From CAYUQT01 sp964596165 (GTDB lineage Bacteria; Planctomycetota; Phycisphaerae; UBA1845; JAFGLZ01), in the NCBI GenBank assembly GCA_964596165.1, contig CAZQTW010000001.1:124001-188000 (forward strand): a stretch of DNA of 64,000 nucleotides, in the 5' to 3' direction. Positions 42,495-51,822 of this stretch are shown in pieces; position 1 is the stretch's first letter; every line of letters begins with the position of its first letter. Under the pieces are notes generated by a model. It ran no database searches. It saw nothing but the letters and a program-made list of their open reading frames with translations, and was not told the origin of the DNA. Both the position numbers and the translations under genes were made by a program.

Positions 42495-43742
42495 GTGAAG
42501 GCCATACAGTTCGGTATCTACCCCATTCGCTGGCCGATCTGCAAGATTCTTGGGTGGGTCACTCCACGGGTGTACTGGAGTCGGCTCTCGGGTTTGCGGT
42601 TGGTCGATGTGCCGACGCCTGCTTTGCCGGCCGACGATTGGGTTCGAATACGTCCCTTGCTGGGCGGAATCTGCGGAACGGATGTGGCCGCCCTCATGCA
42701 ACGAAATCATCCGGCAACGACCCTCCGCTGCTTCACCCAGTTTCCCATTCTCCTCGGTCACGAGGGCGTGGGGGTCATTGAGGAAGTGGGTTCCGACGTG
42801 AGGGGCTGGCAACCGGGTCAACGGGTTTGCGTCGAACCGATGCTTTCCTGTGTGCCGCGCCGGATTCAGCCCGTGTGTCCGCGATGCGAGGCGGGGCAAA
42901 TCAGCCTGTGCGAGAACATCACCACGGGTTCCCTGCCGCCCGGAACCATGATCGGATGGAACCCCTTCACAGGCGGAACCTGGGGCGAGTCGTTTGTCGC
43001 CCACCACTCGCAGCTCTTCGCCGTTCCCGATGCTGTGAGCGACGACGTCGCCGCGCTGACCGATCCCATCGCCTGCGCCGTGCATGTCGTACTGAGACAC
43101 TGCCCGAATCGGGGACAACGGGCGCTCGTCATCGGTGGTGGAATCATCGGACTGGGCGTCATCGCCGCGCTGCGGATCTTCGCCCCGGAGGTGCCGGTCA
43201 CCGCCATCGTGCGACACGACCAACAGGAAGCGCTTGCCCGGCGATTCGGGGTTGCGGATGTCATTCGATCTCGGCGAAAGGAGACGAAAGCTGAAAGGTA
43301 CCAGCAGGTGGCCGATCGGGTTCGCGGTCGCAGATTCGACGCCCTGTTCGGCAACCAAGCCCTGATGGGCGGATACGACGTAACCTATGACTGCATCGGC
43401 ACGGGTGAAAGCCTGACGGACGCCATGAAGTTCACGCGAGGACGAGGTACCGTCGTTGAGTGTGCCACCTCACAGATTACGGTGGTGGACACCACTCCCT
43501 TGTGGTTCGCCGAGCTGACGGTAATCGGCTGTTACGGGCGCAGTATCGAGGAGTTCGAAGGCCGGCGGATGCACACGTACAGGATCACCTTTGAGCTGCT
43601 CCGACGGGGGCTACTCAATCTCGACGGGCTGCTCACCCACCGTTTCCGCCTGGAAGATTACGGCGAGGCGCTCGCGACAATCGCCGAACGAGGCAGTACG
43701 GGACTGATCAAGGCGGCGTTCGACCATCGGCAGAATCCGTGA
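42495..43742 (+). CDS. zinc-dependent medium-chain alcohol dehydrogenase
   Basis: The 415-residue MDR-family protein starts at a GTG with AAGGAGG upstream. Catalytic-zinc ligands appear in GGICGTDVAAL and LLGHEGVGVIEEVG. The structural-zinc lobe (VCPRCEAGQISLCEN) has three cysteines plus a nearby one. The cofactor motif is ALVIGGGIIGLGVIAAL. An N-terminal extension of about 30 residues before the GroES-like domain (PIRWPICKILGWVTPRVYW) is unusual. It follows the GT4 gene by 93 bases and may belong to the same sugar-related unit. The substrate is probably a sugar alcohol or similar; not determinable from sequence. Confidence 0.9.
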   Translation: MKAIQFGIYPIRWPICKILGWVTPRVYWSRLSGLRLVDVPTPALPADDWVRIRPLLGGICGTDVAALMQRNHPATTLRCFTQFPILLGHEGVGVIEEVGSDVRGWQPGQRVCVEPMLSCVPRRIQPVCPRCEAGQISLCENITTGSLPPGTMIGWNPFTGGTWGESFVAHHSQLFAVPDAVSDDVAALTDPIACAVHVVLRHCPNRGQRALVIGGGIIGLGVIAALRIFAPEVPVTAIVRHDQQEALARRFGVADVIRSRRKETKAERYQQVADRVRGRRFDALFGNQALMGGYDVTYDCIGTGESLTDAMKFTRGRGTVVECATSQITVVDTTPLWFAELTVIGCYGRSIEEFEGRRMHTYRITFELLRRGLLNLDGLLTHRFRLEDYGEALATIAERGSTGLIKAAFDHRQNP

Positions 43743-43881
43743 GGTGATGATCGTCCGTTCGGGAGACAACCCCCCGGTCGCGTGATACACGAGAACCGGA
43801 CACGCGCGGTGGCGCCGAGAGAATCGTACCATCGGATCAAGAACAGGACGCCTGCTCCAATGACTCGGCCGGCCGATTTCT

Positions 43882-44265
43882 TCACCGAGCTCGTCCAAAG
43901 ACCCAGCGTTCCGCCCGCGGCGAATCCGGCGCCGATCTCCTCAGGAAGAACACACCGGCGATGCGCTGCCCGGCGAGCTCGAATTCCCAGACATCCGTCC
44001 TTCGGCCGAGCAACCTGAACGCGCCGCCGTCGAGTCTCGCCACGTCACCTCGTTCGCCGCCCACGGGCCCGTCATAGGTCAGGTAGGTTTTGCGGTGATC
44101 GACAATGCGAACCGCATCGATGGGTGTCGCATCATTGGGGTCCGGCGACCGACTGAGCCGCCATGTTGCCAACGTCCTTCCGTCTTCCAGCATGAGATCC
44201 CAGTGTTCCGGACCGCCGCCGGTGTGGTGCAAGATGACGAATCGCCTGGGTCGTCGGCCGGCCAT
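43882..44265 (-). CDS. stand-alone LigD-type 3'-phosphoesterase domain protein
   Basis: Starting at the ATG at 44265 (MAGRRPRRFVILHHTGGG) the protein has 127 residues; the open frame reaches 44352 but the extra codons lack homology. It matches the phosphoesterase (PE) domain of the bacterial NHEJ ligase LigD: FVILHHTGGGPEHWDLMLEDG has the His...His-x-Asp metal-binding pattern, and DHRKTYLTYDGPVGG supplies the second histidine. In LigD this domain heals 3' ends of broken DNA. Here it stands alone, without ligase or polymerase domains. It lies downstream of, and on the same strand as, the queC-like gene, 102 bases away. Confidence 0.8.
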   Translation of the reverse strand: MAGRRPRRFVILHHTGGGPEHWDLMLEDGRTLATWRLSRSPDPNDATPIDAVRIVDHRKTYLTYDGPVGGERGDVARLDGGAFRLLGRRTDVWEFELAGQRIAGVFFLRRSAPDSPRAERWVFGRAR

Positions 44266-44367
44266 CTTGCGCACTTCCGACTGGCTCCCCTTTCTTCGCT
44301 CGAGGTGTCGAATCCCGGCTGTCCACAACCCGCACCAAATGCCGGACTGCAAGGTCGCCGGTGCCGG

Positions 44368-45054
44368 TCAGTCCTTGATCATGATCGGATCCGGCACGCC
44401 GGCATCGAGGAATCCACGGGCACGCGTCGCACAGCCGTAGCACACGCCGCACGCTTTGTCGCCGGTCCGATCGCAGGACCACGTCGAGGCAAACGGCGCC
44501 CCGACGTGCTGTCCAAGCCGGACGACCTCTCCTCGCGTCATGGTAATCAAGGGCGTCTCGAGGCGAATCCTGCACTGCGGTCTCGAGGTCATCTCAATCA
44601 ACTGGTCGTACAGATGATATACTTCACGCTTGTGATCGGGGTAGGCCAACCTGGTTTTCGGACCCGGCTGACCGTTGTTTTCCGAGGAGCCTATCATGAC
44701 GTGGCCGGCCCCCAGGCTGTCCGCCCAGTGATACGCCAGCGCGAGCATCACCGGTATCAGCCCGGGAATGTAGTCGCCTGCCGGTCTGTCGGGAAGGTTG
44801 GCCACGTCCTCGACCATCAGCTTCCGATCCACCCTTGCATTGCCGCCAACCGTCTGAATGTGCGGCAGCTCAACCACAATCTTTTGGGACACCTGGAAAT
44901 TCCTGCAAATACCGTCAAAGCACGCCAGCTCGCGGTCGGCCGTCCTCTGTCCGTAGTTCACATGCATCAGCGCCAGCTTGTGCTCCTTGGCGGCCACCGC
45001 CGTCAGGACGCAACTATTCAGCCCGCCACTAACCAGAATCACTGCGGTATCCAC
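44368..45054 (-). CDS. queC: QueC-like 7-cyano-7-deazaguanine synthase with altered PP-loop
   Basis: The open frame begins at 45159, but the correct start is the GTG at 45054. It has AAGGAG six bases upstream, and the codons before it are that ribosome binding site read as protein (FKEIA). The product is 228 residues. QueC makes preQ0 for queuosine, using ATP and ammonia. The PP-loop reads VSGGLNSCVL, with Asn13 in place of the usual Asp of SGGxDS. The zinc site is kept (CDRTGDKACGVCYGC), as is GSSENNGQPG. It could be a true QueC or a diverged relative. It follows pgeF by 49 bases. Confidence 0.8.
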   Translation of the reverse strand: MDTAVILVSGGLNSCVLTAVAAKEHKLALMHVNYGQRTADRELACFDGICRNFQVSQKIVVELPHIQTVGGNARVDRKLMVEDVANLPDRPAGDYIPGLIPVMLALAYHWADSLGAGHVMIGSSENNGQPGPKTRLAYPDHKREVYHLYDQLIEMTSRPQCRIRLETPLITMTRGEVVRLGQHVGAPFASTWSCDRTGDKACGVCYGCATRARGFLDAGVPDPIMIKD

Positions 45055-45060
45055 GGCAAT

Positions 45061-45066
45061 CTCCTT
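45061..45066 (-). promoter_or_regulatory. ribosome binding site fixing the queC-like GTG start
   Basis: AAGGAG on the minus strand lies six bases before the GTG at 45054 and is within the longer open frame, which shows that the longer frame is not the real start. Confidence 0.7.
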
Positions 45067-45103
45067 AAACGACGCGAACGGCAAACGACCTGCTCGCACC
45101 GGG

Positions 45104-45883
45104 CTATGAGGTCCGGAGGCCCGCAATAAGCGCGAACCGACCTGTCTGGGATCCTTCACGCCGATGGCTGAAGAAGCGGTCGTCCTTGATTGTACACACC
45201 CCAGCGACCTCGATGTGATCCCGGCGAAGTCCCGCCGACACGAGCGTGTCGCGATTGGCCGCCCAGAGATCGAACGTCATCCCGCCCGGAACCGGGCGAA
45301 AGTACCGATCGTGATCCGGCAGGGAATCCGCGGCCGATCGAAAGACGTCGTCACCCACCACGTAACTCTCCGGTCCGGCCGACGGCCCGATGCCCGCCCA
45401 GAGTTCCTCCGCAACGCTCCCAAACGAATGCGTCATCTGTTCGACCAGCCGTCCGGAGATCCGCCCGACCGTCCCCCGCCAACTGGCGTGCGCCACGCCG
45501 ATCGCGGGACGCCTTGGGTCGAACACAAGCACGAGGGGACAGTCGGCCGACAGGAGCATCAACCCGACGCCCGGACAATCGGTCAAGAGGCCGTCGACGC
45601 CCGCCACGGCCGACGCCCGTCCGTCACGGCCCGCGCCCGCCCCATCCGGCGAGATGACGGCCACGCTTGCACCGTGTACTTGTTCGGCGCAGGTCAGGCG
45701 CTCAAACGGCAGCCCCACGGCCTCGCAGAGTCGCCGTCGCCGTTCGCAGGCAAGATGCGTCTGAGGACCGCAATGACACGCCATGTTCCACGGTTTCGAT
45801 GTGATCGCGTGAATCAGCACCGCGCGACCGGCTAGAGACGCAAATCGGAGAAGGATCATTCCGTCCAGTGGCTCATGCATCAT
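45104..45883 (-). CDS. pgeF: PgeF/YfiH family multicopper-oxidase-like protein (purine nucleoside phosphorylase)
   Basis: The protein has about 259 residues from the ATG at 45883; an ATG at 45859 (MILLRFASLAG) is also possible. It belongs to the YfiH/DUF152 family, once called polyphenol oxidase or laccase and later shown to cleave purine nucleosides and edit peptidoglycan precursors. Conserved metal-site residues are present: His in CAEQVHGASVAVI, Cys in SADCPLVLVFD and His in GVAHASWRG. The C-terminal VAGVCTIKDDRFFSHRREGSQTGR is also typical. It lies upstream of the queC-like gene in the same direction. Confidence 0.9.
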   Translation of the reverse strand: MMHEPLDGMILLRFASLAGRAVLIHAITSKPWNMACHCGPQTHLACERRRRLCEAVGLPFERLTCAEQVHGASVAVISPDGAGAGRDGRASAVAGVDGLLTDCPGVGLMLLSADCPLVLVFDPRRPAIGVAHASWRGTVGRISGRLVEQMTHSFGSVAEELWAGIGPSAGPESYVVGDDVFRSAADSLPDHDRYFRPVPGGMTFDLWAANRDTLVSAGLRRDHIEVAGVCTIKDDRFFSHRREGSQTGRFALIAGLRTS

Positions 45884-45976
45884 GCCTCTAGTAGAATACG
45901 TTTGGCGCCTATCCGCAACTGGCAAGAGGAGATCAGGCGGACAAGACGAGTGTACATCGTTTCAGGAGAGACCAAG

Positions 45977-46879
45977 ATGGATCGGGAAATCACGCGGCGC
46001 GGCTTCGTGGCGCGAGGTCTGGCAGGCACGGCGGTCGTCGGCTGGGTGGGAAATCGGTTGGCATCGGCCGCGGAATCGACGGCCTCGTCCGGTGAGGGAA
46101 AGCTTCGAAAGGCCTGCCAGCTCGGCATGGTTCAGGAGGGCAAGACACCGCTGGAGAAGCTCAAGATCGCCCAAGAGTGCGGCTGGGACGGCGTCGAGAC
46201 CGGCGCCACCGGGAACCAGAAAGTGATCGATGACCTGCGCGCGGCCAGCGAGAAGGCCGGCGTTCCGGTCCACAGCGTCGTCTGCGAAACGCATTGGGGA
46301 TACCCCCTTTCCGACCCGGACGCCGCGAAGGTCGCGCGTGGGATGGACGGCATGAAGACGGCCCTGAAGAATGCCCGCGATCTGAAGGCGGACGCCGTTC
46401 TACTCGTGCCGGCCGTCGTTTCGGCGCAGGTCCGCTACAAGGACGCCTGGGAGCGATCGCAGAAATGCATCCGCGAACTGGTACCGATCGCCGAGGAGTG
46501 CGGCGTCACGATTGCCGTCGAAAACGTGTGGAACAAGTTCCTGCTTAGTCCGCTCGAGGCTGTCCGCTATGTGGATGACTTCAACAGCAAATTCGTTCGA
46601 TTCTACTTCGACGTGGGGAACGTGGTCATCTTCGGATTCCCCCAAGACTGGATTCGAACGCTCGGTCCTCGAATCGCCAAGATTCATTTGAAGGACTTCA
46701 AGCGAGCGGGCTCGCAGTGGGTACCGATCCGCGAGGGCGATGTCGAATGGCCCGAAGTCCGCAAGGCGCTGGCCGAGGTGGGTTACAGCGGCTGGATGAC
46801 GACCGAGGTTGCCGGCGGCAACAGGAACTACCTCCGCGATCTGGCAGGCCGTGTCGACAAGATCATCGCCGGAACCTGA
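45977..46879 (+). CDS. Tat-exported sugar phosphate isomerase/epimerase-like protein
   Basis: The ATG at 45977 has AGGAGAG seven bases upstream and starts a twin-arginine signal (EITRRGFVARGLAGTAVVG), so the longer frame from 45875 is rejected. The mature part is a xylose-isomerase-like TIM barrel of about 270 residues. Metal-binding elements are visible: the Glu in IAVENVWNKFL, the Asp in FYFDVGNVV, the His in KIHLKDF, and the Glu in WMTTEVAGG. Planctomycetes export many such proteins, probably to act on sugars together with Gfo/Idh/MocA oxidoreductases. The substrate is unknown. It is divergent from pgeF, with the promoters in the intervening 93 bases. Confidence 0.9.
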   Translation: MDREITRRGFVARGLAGTAVVGWVGNRLASAAESTASSGEGKLRKACQLGMVQEGKTPLEKLKIAQECGWDGVETGATGNQKVIDDLRAASEKAGVPVHSVVCETHWGYPLSDPDAAKVARGMDGMKTALKNARDLKADAVLLVPAVVSAQVRYKDAWERSQKCIRELVPIAEECGVTIAVENVWNKFLLSPLEAVRYVDDFNSKFVRFYFDVGNVVIFGFPQDWIRTLGPRIAKIHLKDFKRAGSQWVPIREGDVEWPEVRKALAEVGYSGWMTTEVAGGNRNYLRDLAGRVDKIIAGT

Positions 46880-47084
46880 GGTTCGCATCGCGGAAGATCG
46901 CGCCGGCAGACCAAGACCGGGTGGTACCCGAGACGAACGGCGGCCGCCCGATCTGTTGGACGGACGCGCCATGCTCGTCGGGCCGGGCGAGCCGACGGCG
47001 ACCATCGACCATCGACGAGGGGATGTCGGAGAAGAGACCCCCGTTCGGTTCGCGGAAGGCCACCGACCCATAAGACACGACCGA
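46880..47084. other. convergent intergenic region
   Basis: This is 205 bases between two converging genes. A short stem CGTCGG/CCGACG around 46977-47000 could be part of a terminator, but it has no T-run. No gene seen. Confidence 0.35.
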
Positions 47085-49076
47085 CTATGGCCTACCTGTC
47101 CGAGCGTTTTGGGTGGCGGCCGCGGTTGACGCGGTGGTCCTGGGCGCGGTTGCCGTTGTCGGCGTCAACGCTTCGAGCCGTTGCTGGAGTGCGGCGTACT
47201 GCGGATCGCGAGGATTGCCCGACTTGAGCGATTGCCGAATCACCTCGAGGGCCAGATCCCGTCGGTTTCGGGCCAACTGCACCTCCACCTCCGTATCCGC
47301 AAGAATGAGAGCCCTCGGATCGATTTGACGGGCCCGCTGAATGTAGCCGAGCGCCGCTTCCGGATCACGCAGAGAGTCCTGGGACGTGGTGGCCAGGAAG
47401 TAGGCCAGGTTGTTCAATGCGCCCGTGTGGGCGGGGTCGCTGTCGATGGCCGCCTTGAACGCGCGGATCGCCGGTCCGTCCTGCTTCAATTCCATGTAAC
47501 ACTGGCCGAGCAGGTATGCCGGCCTGGCCTTGAAAGGGCGATCGGCCAACTCATAGGCGCGTCGGTGCGACTGGGCGGCCTCCGCAAATCGACCGAGCCG
47601 TGCCAAATGGTCGCCCAGAACCATGTGGTCTTCCCAGTAGTCGTCGGCGATGCGAAAGGCGTGCCGCATCTTCTCAATCGCCAACTCCCACTTCCCGACG
47701 GCGCCCAGCGACCGGGACAGACACGCCCATGCTCGGCTGCTACCTGGGCTCACCTGAACGGTTTGCTCCCATAGGACCACCGGATCACGCCAGTCTCGAT
47801 TCCGTCTGACGCTCAGACCCGCATTGAGGAGAATGAACACACCCAATGCACCATAAACGCCCCACCGACCCCAATGACCGGTCCTTCGAGCGAGGGCGAC
47901 ACCGGCAGCCCCGAGCGCCCAACACCATGCCACCGAGGGCAAGTAGATCAGCCGCTCCCCAAAAATCGTGCCGATGATCACGACGGCGTTGCTGATCATG
48001 CTGTACGTAATGAAGAAGAAGCCCGTGCACCACACCGCCACCCCCCAAGCATGCCGGTCGCTCGACCGTTTCGCTCGCCAGAGGACGACGACAACACCTA
48101 CAAGCCAGGACAAGCCCACGAGGACCGCGGGGGCAATCGGGTCATGGACGACCGGAATCTCGTTGTAACTGTAGTCGCAACTGAGAGGGTTGGGCCACGC
48201 GAGCAGACGCAGGTATTTACCGAGCAACACCGGCGCCGTTAGTAGCCGGTCCGTCGGCCGCGCCCGGCCGAGCGGGTTGTCCATAACCGGTACCCACTCG
48301 TTGGGCCGTGTCAGCCTGCCGAAGAGTCCGTATCGAACGGCGAGTGCCCCGGCAAAGACGGCGACGACTGCGAGCAGAACCACAACGTCTCTCTTGAACA
48401 CCCTCCGAAGCTCTCGAGTCCGAATGGTGTGCCGGTTCTTGACCCACGCTTGCCATACGCGGATGAACACCACCAACGGCAATATGACGAAGGCGGTTTC
48501 CTTTGTGAAGACCGCCATCAGCGAAAGCAACGCAATGGCTCCTGCGCGCCACGGTTCACAACGTCCGTCCTCCGGGCAACGGAGAAGCAACCCTGTCACG
48601 ACCAGTATGAAGAGCGTGACGGCCATGTCGGCACGACCGACGATACAGATCACGGCCTCGGTATGCACGGCATGAACGGCAAACAGCATGGCGGCCAACC
48701 ACGCGGCCGTTCGGTCGCCGAGCGCCGGCACGCCGACCCGCCACACAGCCAGGCAGACCGCGGCATGAAGCATGATGTTGAACAGCCGAAAGCCCCAAGG
48801 ACTTCGGCCGGTCGCCATCCTGTTGAGCAAAAAACTGAGCGTCGTCAAGGGGCGGTAGATCGGATCGTCATTGAGTCCGTGCCAGTAGCTCCGGGTAAAG
48901 ATGTCTTTCCAGTAAGCCGAGTCGTTCGCGCGTCGATCATTCACGATCGCCGTCATGTCGTCGCGAAGCAGGGGATTGCGGAGACTGTTCGCATACACGG
49001 CCACACATGTCGCAACAAGACCGATGGCGGCGTAGAGATTGAGACGGTTGCCGGAAAGGCTCATCACGTGCTTCAT
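47085..49076 (-). CDS. TMTC-like membrane glycosyltransferase with TPR tail
   Basis: The 663-residue polytopic protein has about ten membrane segments. The first outside loop carries the acidic motif LLRDDMTAIV. Next come YRPLTTLSFLLNR and FAVHAVHTEAVICIVGRADM, which resemble eukaryotic TMTC protein O-mannosyltransferases and bacterial PMT-type enzymes. Residues about 470-640 are TPR units (WELAIEKMRHAFRIADDYWEDH, DGPAIRAFKAAIDSDPAHTGALNNLAYFLA). A proline/threonine-rich end follows. Its ATG directly follows the stop of the VOC gene (TAG-ATG), so the two are translationally coupled. Expected role: transfer of a lipid-linked sugar outside the membrane, with the TPRs choosing the protein acceptor. 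Confidence 0.82.
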   Translation of the reverse strand: MKHVMSLSGNRLNLYAAIGLVATCVAVYANSLRNPLLRDDMTAIVNDRRANDSAYWKDIFTRSYWHGLNDDPIYRPLTTLSFLLNRMATGRSPWGFRLFNIMLHAAVCLAVWRVGVPALGDRTAAWLAAMLFAVHAVHTEAVICIVGRADMAVTLFILVVTGLLLRCPEDGRCEPWRAGAIALLSLMAVFTKETAFVILPLVVFIRVWQAWVKNRHTIRTRELRRVFKRDVVVLLAVVAVFAGALAVRYGLFGRLTRPNEWVPVMDNPLGRARPTDRLLTAPVLLGKYLRLLAWPNPLSCDYSYNEIPVVHDPIAPAVLVGLSWLVGVVVVLWRAKRSSDRHAWGVAVWCTGFFFITYSMISNAVVIIGTIFGERLIYLPSVAWCWALGAAGVALARRTGHWGRWGVYGALGVFILLNAGLSVRRNRDWRDPVVLWEQTVQVSPGSSRAWACLSRSLGAVGKWELAIEKMRHAFRIADDYWEDHMVLGDHLARLGRFAEAAQSHRRAYELADRPFKARPAYLLGQCYMELKQDGPAIRAFKAAIDSDPAHTGALNNLAYFLATTSQDSLRDPEAALGYIQRARQIDPRALILADTEVEVQLARNRRDLALEVIRQSLKSGNPRDPQYAALQQRLEALTPTTATAPRTTASTAAATQNARTGRP

Positions 49077-49469
49077 CTAGAGTATCCACACCTGCTTAAG
49101 CTCAATGCGGTTCTCCGCCGGATCGAGCACGAAGATGCGCCGTTCCGTAAAGGCAAACCCTTCGTACCACTCGTAGTCCATCGCCAACTCGTCCAGCTTC
49201 TCACGAAGATTCTGCAGAGAGGGGATCTCGAGAACCAGACGCCGACGCATGGGAGAAGCAATGGCCTCGGGCGTGATAAGAATGCGGAGTCGCAGCCTGC
49301 CGGTCTGAAAGCAGATCATCCCCTCCTCACCGTCGGCTGGCTCCAAACCCAGTATATCCACGTAGAAGGTTCGGAGCGCGGCCTCTTGACCCGGCTTCGC
49401 TTCCATCCGCACATGGCTGATGGCGTGAATTCGAGGCGGCGATTCGTGTCTTCGTTCAAGGATGCTCAT
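49077..49469 (-). CDS. VOC/glyoxalase family protein
   Basis: From the ATG at 49469 the protein has about 130 residues, one VOC unit pair: HAISHVRMEAKPGQEAALRTFYVDILGLEP, then RLVLEIPSLQNLREKL, FTERRIFVLDPAENRIELKQV. The family covers glyoxalases, dioxygenases and resistance proteins, with metal ligands on beta strands. The final Glu in the NRIELKQ strand is kept. The open frame reaches 49547, but the first 26 codons have no homology. It is coupled to the downstream membrane glycosyltransferase gene with no spacer. The specific reaction is unknown. Confidence 0.8.
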   Translation of the reverse strand: MSILERRHESPPRIHAISHVRMEAKPGQEAALRTFYVDILGLEPADGEEGMICFQTGRLRLRILITPEAIASPMRRRLVLEIPSLQNLREKLDELAMDYEWYEGFAFTERRIFVLDPAENRIELKQVWIL

Positions 49470-49689
49470 TGACCGATGCCAAGATGCCGCGTCGCGGAAT
49501 GGCAGACGCGCCTTTCCTACGCTAACGCATGACGATGGCGTGCTCAAGACCGAAGCCCATCGCTCCGCCTCCCTGTCGGGAGCGCGGATCGGTGAGCCCG
49601 ACGTCTAACGGATCCCCCTGATTCAGGTGTCGATGAATCGTCGCGATTGACGCTCTCTCCCGGCCTCACTAGACTGCCGGTGACGATGC

Positions 49690-51594
49690 ATGAACGACGC
49701 TCATGGCAACACTGACCCGACGCCGACAACACAACGGACCATGAGCCGCCTTGTCTCCGTCATCTGGCCGGCCGCCGTCGGTGTTGCCGTCCTTCTCACC
49801 TATGCGGGCACTCTTCATAACGGTTTCGTCTTCGACGATCGGATCATCGTCGTAGTCAACGGACAACAATGGCAAAAGGAGAGTCTGTGGCGGTTGTTCC
49901 GGCACGATTACTGGGGCGAGCAGCGGATCGATGTGCTGTACCGCCCCATCACAACGATCAGCCATGCCCTCCTCTACCGCATGAGCGGCGAACACCCGGA
50001 AGCGCACCGGGCCGTCAACATCGGTCTCCACATCGCGTGCTGCTGGTGCCTGCTTGCACTGACCCGTGCTCTCTTCGGCGACCGCAGTCTGGCCGGAATG
50101 GCCACGATCCTTTTTGCCGTTCATGCAATTCACGTTGAGCCGGTCGCCCAGATTGTGGGTCGGGCCGAGTTGCTTGCCGCACTCTGGATGCTCATCGCAC
50201 TGTGGCTGTATTGCGGCATCCCCCGAGAAGGAGGTGGCTTTTCACGGTGGCGTTACGGGGCCGTGTTGCTCTCCTCTCTCCTGGCAATGCTTTCCAAGGA
50301 GAGCGGCATATGCATCGTTGGGTTGATCGTCGCGTACGATCTCTGGTCGCGGCGTTACGGACCTTTCTCAGGCGACGTGGTCACGCCATCGGCCCGTCGG
50401 CGGTCGCGCGAAGTCGTTACGAGGACGGTCCTCCTGCGACTGTTCGTTCGGCGATGGTCGGGATTGATCGTCGTGGCGCTGATCGTCCTGGTGATTCGCT
50501 ATCAGGTCTTGGGACGAGTGAGCCGATCTGCCGACGCCATTCCGAAGCTGGACAACCCGATCGTTGACGCCTCCCTTGAGGGACGAATCGCGACTCCCCT
50601 TGTTCTGCTCGGCAAGTATGTTCGGCTCCTAATCTGGCCCCATCCGCTGTGTTGCGACTACTCCTACGATGCATTACCCGTCTGCGAATCCGTTCTTCAA
50701 CCGGGAGCGCTATGGGGGCTGGCCTGCCTGGCCGCCATGGTGATTGCTGCCGCCGCTTCGTACCGCGGAAAGGGCCATCTCCTCTGGTGCGTCATCTTCT
50801 TCCTGGTCAGTTACTTCTTGGTCAGCAACTCCGGAATCCTCATAGGCACCATCTTCGCGGAGCGGCTGATGTATTTCCCCTCGATTGCCTTCTGTTGGGC
50901 GTTGGCGACGGGTGTACTCGCAGCGGCGAATGGGCTCGCCCGGCATATGCATTCCACTCGCGCCGGCTGGATCGCGGCAGGCGGTCTGTTTGCCTGTCTC
51001 TGCGCGGTCAACATGGTCTTGGCGGTCCATCGAGGTCACGTCTGGCGTGACGAACGCCGTCTGCTGACGAGCGCCTTGGCGCTCACCCAGAGAAGCGCCC
51101 GCGTGCACGCGCAGATCGGGATTCTCGCATTGGCCGACAGAGACTACGCCGGCGCCGTACGTCACCTGACCCGTGCCGTCGAGATCCTGGACGATTATCC
51201 GCAGGCAAACTTCAACCTGGGAAAGGCCTATGTCCTCTCCGGACAACCGGAAAAGGCCATCCCGTACCTGAAGAAGGTACTGCACACGCTGCCGAGGGAG
51301 TTGCGCTCGAAACCCCGGCAGTTCCTCGGACAGGCCTATCTCGACATGAATCTTCCCTCAATGGCGATCGCCTGGTTTGCGGAAGCGGATCGATTCGAGC
51401 CCAATGCTCCCCCCATTCTGGCCTTGTGGGTCCGGGCGGCTTTGCTGGCCGGGAGCCATGAACAGGCAATCCACGTCCTTCGACGTGCGATCAAGGTCAC
51501 TCCCAAGGGCAACCCGTTGCACGACACGTTTGAGAACCAGCTTAGGCAGTTGCTCGATTCACCCGCACCTTCTCCTTCCTCGGCCACCCGATAG
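49690..51594 (+). CDS. TMTC-like membrane glycosyltransferase with TPR tail (second copy)
   Basis: The 634-residue protein is related to the one at 47085-49076 but on the opposite strand. Shared blocks are NGFVFDDRIIVVVN (first-loop acidic pair), YRPITTISHALLYR, ILFAVHAIHVEPVAQIVGRAELLAALWML, SKESGICIVG and FAERLMYFPSIAFCWALA. About ten membrane segments are followed by TPR units from about residue 465 (VHAQIGILALADRDYAGAVRHLTRAV). The start may be the ATG at 49741 instead. Likely an outside-facing protein glycosyltransferase. The two copies flank a 220-base gap and diverge from it. Confidence 0.82.
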   Translation: MNDAHGNTDPTPTTQRTMSRLVSVIWPAAVGVAVLLTYAGTLHNGFVFDDRIIVVVNGQQWQKESLWRLFRHDYWGEQRIDVLYRPITTISHALLYRMSGEHPEAHRAVNIGLHIACCWCLLALTRALFGDRSLAGMATILFAVHAIHVEPVAQIVGRAELLAALWMLIALWLYCGIPREGGGFSRWRYGAVLLSSLLAMLSKESGICIVGLIVAYDLWSRRYGPFSGDVVTPSARRRSREVVTRTVLLRLFVRRWSGLIVVALIVLVIRYQVLGRVSRSADAIPKLDNPIVDASLEGRIATPLVLLGKYVRLLIWPHPLCCDYSYDALPVCESVLQPGALWGLACLAAMVIAAAASYRGKGHLLWCVIFFLVSYFLVSNSGILIGTIFAERLMYFPSIAFCWALATGVLAAANGLARHMHSTRAGWIAAGGLFACLCAVNMVLAVHRGHVWRDERRLLTSALALTQRSARVHAQIGILALADRDYAGAVRHLTRAVEILDDYPQANFNLGKAYVLSGQPEKAIPYLKKVLHTLPRELRSKPRQFLGQAYLDMNLPSMAIAWFAEADRFEPNAPPILALWVRAALLAGSHEQAIHVLRRAIKVTPKGNPLHDTFENQLRQLLDSPAPSPSSATR

Positions 51595-51822
51595 GAGAGG
51601 CAGGAACCCGATGTGCCTTGCTCGCCCGTCGGACTGCCGCAGCCTTCGCACGGTCTTGCCTGGTTGCCCGGAAACCCTGCTCGTGTTAAGAATACTGTTG
51701 GAGTTGAACAACCGCGCGGATCAGCGGATCCGAACCGCGTCTAAGGATGGATCGAATCCACGGAGCTGCCACTGGAACCGGGCGCAATACAACAAGGTAG
51801 CCCGCGCTGTCGACTACTGCTG

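Noticed and set aside
43611..43898. Minus-strand frame of 95 codons between the alcohol dehydrogenase and the phosphoesterase genes
   Set aside because: It overlaps the end of the dehydrogenase gene in antisense and has no recognised motif.
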